A program made the position numbers and the translations under genes. The notes beneath the pieces are model-generated. The model had not been told where the DNA came from. It searched no databases and saw only the letters and a list, made by a program, of their open reading frames with translations. Shown one piece after another: positions 1 to 5,049 of a stretch of DNA of 5,049 nucleotides; the first letter of the stretch is position 1; the number at the start of each line of letters is the position of its first letter. Source of the DNA: an uncultured bacterium (GTDB lineage: Bacteria; Planctomycetota; UBA1135; UBA2386). Where the stretch lies: positions 1-5,049 of the forward strand of contig CALKYL010000325.1 in NCBI GenBank assembly GCA_938003515.1, read 5' to 3'.

Positions 1-864
<864 letters not shown>

Positions 865-868
<4 letters not shown>

Positions 869-3066
869 AACTCGAGGTCCTCGAGCAGCTGCAGCCCGGC
901 GTACTCGAGCACGAACTCGCGCTCGACGCCGTCGTCGAAGCGCACGACGGCGCGCGTGTTCATGCCGCGGCCGGCGACGCGCCGCACGACGCCACTGCCG
1001 TAGAGGTCGTGTCGCACGCGCACGCCCTTCTGCAGGCCGGCGAGCGCCTCGGGGTCGGGGGTCACGCTCCAGCCGGTGCTCAGCGACCCTTCGTCGTCGA
1101 GCTCGTAGCGCCGCCACGACGGCGCGAAGTTCTCGACCAGGTCCTTCGGCAGCTCCTTGAGGAACCGCGACGCGCGCATCGACTCGAGGCTGCCGTTGAC
1201 GAGCCGCTCGCGCGCCGAGCTAAGCATCAGCGTGACCCGCGCGCGGGTCAGCGCGACGTACATCAGCCGCCGCTCCTCCTCGAGCCCCTCCGGATCGTCC
1301 GCCGTGCGCATGCTCGGGAAGACGCCCTCCTCGAGGCCCGCGACGAACACGTGGTCGAACTCGAGCCCCTTCGCCGCGTGCACGGTCATCATGCGCACCG
1401 CCGGCCCGTCGCCCTCGGTGTCCTGCGAGGTCAGCAGCGCGACGTGCTGCAGGTAGCCCGCGAGCCCGTTGGCCGGCCCGCCGCCGCCGGCGTCGGGGTC
1501 GTCGGGCGCGACGTCCGGCGCGGCGTCGAACTGCACCGTGTCGCTGACGAGCTCGGCGATGTTCTCCTCGCGCGTCGAGTCCTCGGCGTCGCCGAAGCCG
1601 GTCGCGTGCTGCACGTACTTGGTGCCGTCCAGGACCACCTTGAGCGCGGCGTGCGCGCCGTGCGCCGACGCGGCGGCGGCGCGCTCGAGCACGTCCGCGA
1701 GCTTCGCCAGCCCCTTCTGCGCCTTGGCGCCGAGTTCGCCGTGCAGGTCGGTCTCGCCGACGACCTCGCGCAGCGACATGCCTTCGCGAAGGGCGACGCG
1801 GCGCAGCTTCTCGAGCGTCGCCTTGCCGACGCCCCGCGGCGGCACGTTGACGATGCGCGTCATGCTGACGTCGTCGAGCGGGTTGACGAGCACGCGCAGG
1901 AACGCGAGCAGATCCTTGATCTCGCGCCGCTCGAAGAACGTCTGGCCGCCGACGATCTCGTACGGCAGGCCCTTGTCCTTCAGCGCCTGCTCGAGCCCGC
2001 GCGACAGCCAGTGCGCGCGGTAGAAGATCGCGACCTGGTCCAGCGGCTCGCCCTCGTCCGCCATGCTGCGGATGCGGTCGGCGATCGTCGCCGCCTCCTC
2101 GGTCGCGCCGGTCGCCTTGAGCTGCAAGAGCGGCGCGCCCGCGTCGGCGTCGGTGCGCAGGCGCTTGTCCTTGCGCATCGTGTTGTTGGCGATCACCGTC
2201 TCGGCCGCGCGCAGGATGTTCGCCGTGCTGCGGTAGTTCTGCTCGAGGCGCACGACCGTCGTCGTCGGGTAGTCGCGCTCGAAGTCGAGGATGTTGCGCA
2301 CCTCCGCGCCGCGGAAGCCGTAGATCGACTGGTCCGGGTCGCCGACGACGCACAGGTTGCCCGGCGCGGGGCACAGCAGCTTCAGCAGGTCGTACTGCAC
2401 CCGGTTGGTGTCCTGGAACTCGTCGACGAGCACCCACGGGAAGCGCTCGCGGTAGCGCTCGGCCACCGCCGGGTGCTCGCGCAGGACCTGCAGGAAGTTG
2501 CCCAGCAGGTCGTCGAAGTCCATCGCGCCGACCTGCCGCATGCGCTCGTGGTAGGGCGTCCACAGCCGCTCGACGAGCCGCAGCACGTCGCCGTCGCCGA
2601 GCAGGCCGTCGTGCGGCGTCAGCGCCGCGTTCTTGAAGCGGCTGATCCACTGCCCGATCAGCGACGGCTTGGCCTGCGCGCTCGACACGCCGAGGTCCTG
2701 CATCAGCTCCTTGATCAGCGCGTCGCGGTCCTGGGTGTCGTAGATCGAGTAGTCGGGCGCGAAGCCGAGCAGCCGGCCGTCGACGCGCAGGAAGCGCGCG
2801 CACGCCGAGTGGAACGTCGCGACCCGGACGAAGCCGCCGCCGAGCGCTTCGACGCGCCGCGCCATCTCCCCCGCGGCCTTGTTCGTGAACGTCATCGCGA
2901 GCACCGCGCGCGGATGCACGCCGTCGCGCAGCAGCCGCGCGATCCGCCGGGTGACGACGCGCGTCTTGCCCGAGCCGGCCCCGGCGAGCACCATCAGCGG
3001 TCCCTCGCCGTGCGCGACCGCCGCCGCCTGCTGCTCGTTGAGGTCGTCGTAGATCGGATCGCGCAT
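865..3066 (-). CDS. uvrD: UvrD/PcrA-type superfamily 1A 3'-5' DNA helicase
   Basis: ATP-dependent 3'-5' DNA translocase/helicase of the cytoplasm. Known family roles are nucleotide excision and mismatch repair, removal of RecA filaments, and replication-transcription conflict resolution. The 733 aa match the usual UvrD/PcrA length. Motifs in order: Q motif LNEQQ at 9-13; Walker A AGAGSGKT at 28-35; motif Ia [10 protein letters not shown] at 59-68; motif II DEFQDT at 215-220; motif [17 protein letters not shown] at 240-253; motif IV QNYRST at 276-281; motif [11 protein letters not shown] at 561-570; motif [17 protein letters not shown] at 596-610. Residues about 680-728 ([14 protein letters not shown] onward) form the C-terminal Tudor-like domain, which binds RNA polymerase in PcrA/UvrD. 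An Asp/Pro/Gly-rich linker at 516-534 looks like a flexible lineage-specific insert. The ATG at 3066 is chosen because it sits nine codons before the Q motif; the frame stays open far upstream only as a GC-rich artefact. There is no Shine-Dalgarno before it. It is translationally coupled to the downstream activator. PcrA versus UvrD cannot be settled here. Confidence 0.97.
871..885. repeat. 15-bp near-perfect palindrome at the helicase/activator junction
   Basis: Two 7-bp arms (CTCGAGG and CCTCGAG) flank a single central base, within the last codons of the helicase (residues LEDLE). On the minus-strand message one arm contains the GAGG that would serve as ribosome binding site for the activator start at 868. 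A 5-bp stem with a 5-base loop could form. It may be no more than codon-driven repetition of Leu-Glu codons. Confidence 0.4.
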
Positions 3067-3067
3067 C

Positions 3068-3077
3068 GCCCGCGGGC
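3068..3077. repeat. 10-bp perfect GC palindrome just upstream of the helicase start codon
   Basis: GCCCGCGGGC lies one base upstream of the helicase ATG, in the place where a Shine-Dalgarno sequence would be expected. It overlaps the transcription start predicted from the candidate promoter at 3078-3105. It could be a small operator or chance: such palindromes are easily formed in DNA this GC-rich. Confidence 0.35.
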
Positions 3078-3105
3078 AGCATAGGCGCCCGGACCCGACC
3101 GGCAA
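3078..3105 (-). promoter_or_regulatory. Candidate sigma-70-type promoter for the helicase, near-leaderless
   Basis: Read on the minus strand, TTGCCG (3105-3100) and TATGCT (3083-3078) are separated by 16 bases. Each matches four of six consensus positions (TTGACA, TATAAT), and TATGCT stands out in DNA this GC-rich. A start about seven bases downstream falls near 3071, leaving only about five leader bases before the ATG at 3066. This agrees with the lack of a Shine-Dalgarno there. The elements and spacing are seen; promoter activity is inferred. Confidence 0.4.
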
Positions 3106-3156
3106 GGGCGACGAGTGCTGGACGTGGACGGCGCCGTGCCGTTCGCTTTGGGCCCC

Positions 3157-3306
3157 ATGACGGACGGCACCCGAGAACCACCGACCGCGCGTCCGCCGCT
3201 CGGCAGCTGGGCGCGGCTGTACGCGCTCGTCTGCGTGCTGGCGGTCGTCGTCATGCTGATCCTGTGGTGGTTCTCCTCGCGCTACAACCTGCGCCTGCCG
3301 CGCTGA
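3157..3306 (+). CDS. Small single-pass membrane protein, candidate companion of the downstream symporter
   Basis: A 49-residue protein with a polar, proline-rich N-terminus (about 1-17, ending PPLGSW), one hydrophobic span at about 21-39 (Leu/Val-rich, ending in two Trp and a Phe), and a short basic tail with three Arg. I do not recognise a named domain. The Gly-Ser-Trp-Ala-Arg-Leu-Tyr-Ala-Leu entry into the helix resembles small proteins I recall in front of similar symporters in other phyla; this is from memory, not a search. It ends nine bases before the symporter ATG on the same strand, suggesting one operon and coupled translation. Start: ATG 3157 is chosen because it gives a compact protein. 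An in-frame GTG at 3115 has the better ribosome binding site (AAGGG at 3104-3108, six bases upstream) and would add 14 residues, so the start is uncertain. Function is unknown; a small transporter subunit is the best guess. Confidence 0.72.
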   Translation: MTDGTREPPTARPPLGSWARLYALVCVLAVVVMLILWWFSSRYNLRLPR

Positions 3307-3315
3307 ACACCGCCG

Positions 3316-5040
3316 ATGCGCACCGTCGACTGGATCGTCTTCTTCGCGTTCCTCGCCTACGTCGTGTGGGACGGCGTGCGGCGGCGCAAGGGCGCGACCG
3401 ACCTCGAGGGCTACTACGCCGGCGGCCGGCGCATCCCGTGGTGGGCCGCAGGGCTGTCGATCATGGCGACGCAGGCGAGCGCGATCACCGTGATCGGCAC
3501 GACCGGCCAGGGCCACGAGTCGGGCATGGAGTTCGTGCAGATCTACTTCGGGCTGCCGTTCGCGATGGTGCTGCTGTGCATCTTCCTGGTGCCCTACTAC
3601 CGCAGCAGGAACGTGCTGACGCCGTACGAGCTGCTCGAGGACCGGTTCGGGCCGATCACGCGTTCGCTCGCCAGCCTGATCTTCCTGTGCTCCCGCTGCC
3701 TCGCGCTCGGCGCGGTCATCTATGCGCCGGCAGTCGCGCTGAGCGCGATGCTCGGCGTGCGCACCGAGGTCGCCGTGTTCCTGATCGGCGGGCTGACGAC
3801 CGCCTACACGATGGTCGGCGGCGTCTCCGCGGTGATCTGGACCGACGTCAAGCAGATGACGGTCATCCTGCTCGGCCTCGGGCTCGTCTTCGTGATGCTG
3901 CTGCGGGACCTGCTGCCGGTGTTCGCCCTCGGCCAGCTTTTCGAGCTGGCGGGCGCCGCCGAGAAGCTCGGCGCCGTCGAGGTCCGGCCCGCCCACGAGG
4001 GTCTTTGGCCGCGGACGCACGCCGAGATCGCCGCCGGCGACGGCGCGCCGAGCGTCTGGGAGGAGAAGTACAACGTCTGGGCCGGCGTGTTCGGCGGCCT
4101 GTTCCTGCATCTGTCCTACTTCGGCTGCGACCACAGCCAGGCGCAGCGGCTGCTGACCAGCAGCGACGTCGACCAGAGCAAGAAGAGCCTGCTCGTGTCG
4201 GCGTTCGCGAAGGTGCCGATGCAGGGCTTCGTGCTGCTGATCGGCGTCCTGATGTGGCTGTTCTACGCCGTGCACGGCCAGCCGATGCTCTACAAGTCCG
4301 AGCACGTCGAGCGCGCGGCCGCCGCCGACGTCGCGCCGCGCATCGCCGAGCTGCAGGTGCGCTTCGACGACGCGCTCGCCGAACGCACCCGCCGCATGCG
4401 CGAGCTGGCCGAGCTCCCCGGCGGGCCGAGCAGCGACGAAGCGACGCTGCGCGCCTACCAGGAGTCGGTCGTCGCCGTCCAGCAGATCCGCGCCGAGGCG
4501 CGCGCGGCCGTCGGCGGCGGCAAGGACACCAACGACATCTTCTGCCGCTTCGTGCTCGACCGCATGCCGCCGATCGTGCTCGGCCTGATCATCGCGGCGA
4601 TCTTCGCGGCGGCGATGTCGAGCATCGACTCGGTGCTCAACGCCTTGAGCGGCGCGACGATCGTCGACTTCTACCGGCGCTGGCTGCACCCGCGCTGCAC
4701 CGAGCAGCACGCGCTGCGCGTCGGCAGGATCCTGACGCTGTTCTGGGGCGTCGTCGCGACCTTCATGGCGCTGTTCTTCGCCGGCGGCGGCTCGATCATC
4801 GAGCAGATCAACCAGGTCGGCTCGTGGTTCTACGGCAGCCTGCTCGGCATCTTCGTGCTCGCGCTGTTCGTGCGCCGCGCCGGCGGGCTCGCCGGCGCGT
4901 GCGGGCTGTGCGGCGGCATGGCCTCGGTGCTGGTCGTGCACAACGTCTGGAAGGTCGAGTACCTCTGGTACAACGTCGTCGGGGCGCTCGGCGTGCTGGC
5001 CGTCGGCGGCGGCGTCGCGCTGGTCGCGCCCCGCCGCTGA
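3316..5040 (+). CDS. Sodium:solute symporter (SSS family, LeuT fold), substrate unknown
   Basis: Inner-membrane secondary transporter expected to use the Na+ gradient to import an organic solute. About 13 hydrophobic helices are visible, near residues 3-20, 41-62, 74-96, 117-145, 151-175, 179-204, 254-275, 296-319, 418-448, 470-489, 502-520, 522-543 and 551-571, the usual bacterial SSS count. The first core helix carries MATQASAITVIGTTGQG (50-66). The family signature AAIFAAAMSSIDSVLNALSG lies at 427-446; Ala432, Ser435 and Ser436 align by eye with the vSGLT sodium-site residues A361, S364 and S365. Two polar insertions, about 205-252 and 325-412, lie in loops predicted outside; the second contains heptad-like charged helix. 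CxxC pairs occur at 125-128 and 529-532. The length of 574 aa is longer than vSGLT-like proteins (about 540), explained by these loops. ATG 3316 places the first helix at the N-terminus, as in homologues, but has no clear Shine-Dalgarno; coupling to the small upstream gene is likely. The sequence is too general to assign sugar, amino acid or other substrate. Confidence 0.93.
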   Translation: MRTVDWIVFFAFLAYVVWDGVRRRKGATDLEGYYAGGRRIPWWAAGLSIMATQASAITVIGTTGQGHESGMEFVQIYFGLPFAMVLLCIFLVPYYRSRNVLTPYELLEDRFGPITRSLASLIFLCSRCLALGAVIYAPAVALSAMLGVRTEVAVFLIGGLTTAYTMVGGVSAVIWTDVKQMTVILLGLGLVFVMLLRDLLPVFALGQLFELAGAAEKLGAVEVRPAHEGLWPRTHAEIAAGDGAPSVWEEKYNVWAGVFGGLFLHLSYFGCDHSQAQRLLTSSDVDQSKKSLLVSAFAKVPMQGFVLLIGVLMWLFYAVHGQPMLYKSEHVERAAAADVAPRIAELQVRFDDALAERTRRMRELAELPGGPSSDEATLRAYQESVVAVQQIRAEARAAVGGGKDTNDIFCRFVLDRMPPIVLGLIIAAIFAAAMSSIDSVLNALSGATIVDFYRRWLHPRCTEQHALRVGRILTLFWGVVATFMALFFAGGGSIIEQINQVGSWFYGSLLGIFVLALFVRRAGGLAGACGLCGGMASVLVVHNVWKVEYLWYNVVGALGVLAVGGGVALVAPRR

Positions 5041-5049
5041 GCCGGCCCG

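Noticed and set aside
1009..3084. 691-codon open frame on the plus strand, antisense to the helicase
   Set aside because: Its translation is a compositionally biased Arg/Val/Leu/Glu/His mix with no domains. It is the expected mirror of G/C-ending codons in the helicase gene.
3125..3139. GG-N10-GC spacing resembling a sigma-54 -24/-12 promoter upstream of the small gene
   Set aside because: Only the GG and GC and a few other positions match (TGGACGG then GTGC). In DNA this GC-rich the spacing occurs often by chance, and the site is just 18 bases from the ATG at 3157.
3115..3156. GTG start at 3115 for the small membrane protein
   Set aside because: Not excluded: it has a better ribosome binding site than ATG 3157. 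I kept the ATG because the added 14 residues look unlike a conserved N-terminus, and I record the GTG as an alternative.
1220..3181. 653-codon minus-strand frame overlapping the helicase in another phase
   Set aside because: Arg/Ala/Pro/Gly-rich shadow without motifs; the true helicase frame carries all the family motifs.
3067..4941. Apparent 625-codon N-terminal extension of the helicase frame, antisense to the symporter
   Set aside because: Its translation is low-complexity Arg/Asp/His/Ala-rich sequence typical of a shadow frame in GC-rich DNA. The helicase family starts at the ATG at 3066, just before the Q motif.
5041..5049. Possible terminator after the symporter
   Set aside because: Only nine bases follow the stop codon, too few to judge.

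Overview
The window comes from a very GC-rich bacterial chromosome (roughly 70% G+C by eye). It is almost completely coding, with strongly G/C-biased third codon positions. A sigma-54 activator shows the genome uses RpoN-type transcription. The gene mix (sigma-54 activator, UvrD/PcrA helicase, Na+/solute symporter of the 'ATQASAIT' type with a tiny membrane protein in front) would fit Planctomycetota, Acidobacteriota or a Myxococcota/deltaproteobacterial-type lineage. The phylum is an inference and cannot be fixed from this sequence.

Layout: two divergent transcription units meet in a gap of about 90 bp at 3067-3156. Leftward from the gap (minus strand) runs a complete UvrD/PcrA-type superfamily 1A DNA helicase (865-3066, 733 aa). 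It is followed, with a 4-nt TTGA stop/start overlap, by a sigma-54-dependent AAA+ transcription activator. That gene begins at 868 and runs off the left edge, so its C-terminal DNA-binding domain lies outside the window. Rightward from the gap (plus strand) runs a 49-aa single-span membrane protein (3157-3306). Nine bases later comes a 13-helix sodium:solute symporter (3316-5040, 574 aa) with two enlarged loops predicted to face outside.

How the genes may work together: the small protein and the symporter look like a transporter with a companion subunit, as in other small-protein/SSS pairs such as YjcH-ActP and YhdT-PanF. The helicase and the activator are probably co-transcribed and translationally coupled, but no functional link is evident from sequence. 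The divergent gap holds a plausible sigma-70-type promoter for the helicase placed so close to the ATG that the message would be nearly leaderless. I saw no RNA genes, mobile elements, CRISPR arrays or clear terminators. I found no convincing exotic system. The most interesting items are the small membrane protein paired with the symporter, the symporter's loop insertions, and the activator with no room for a classical sensor domain.
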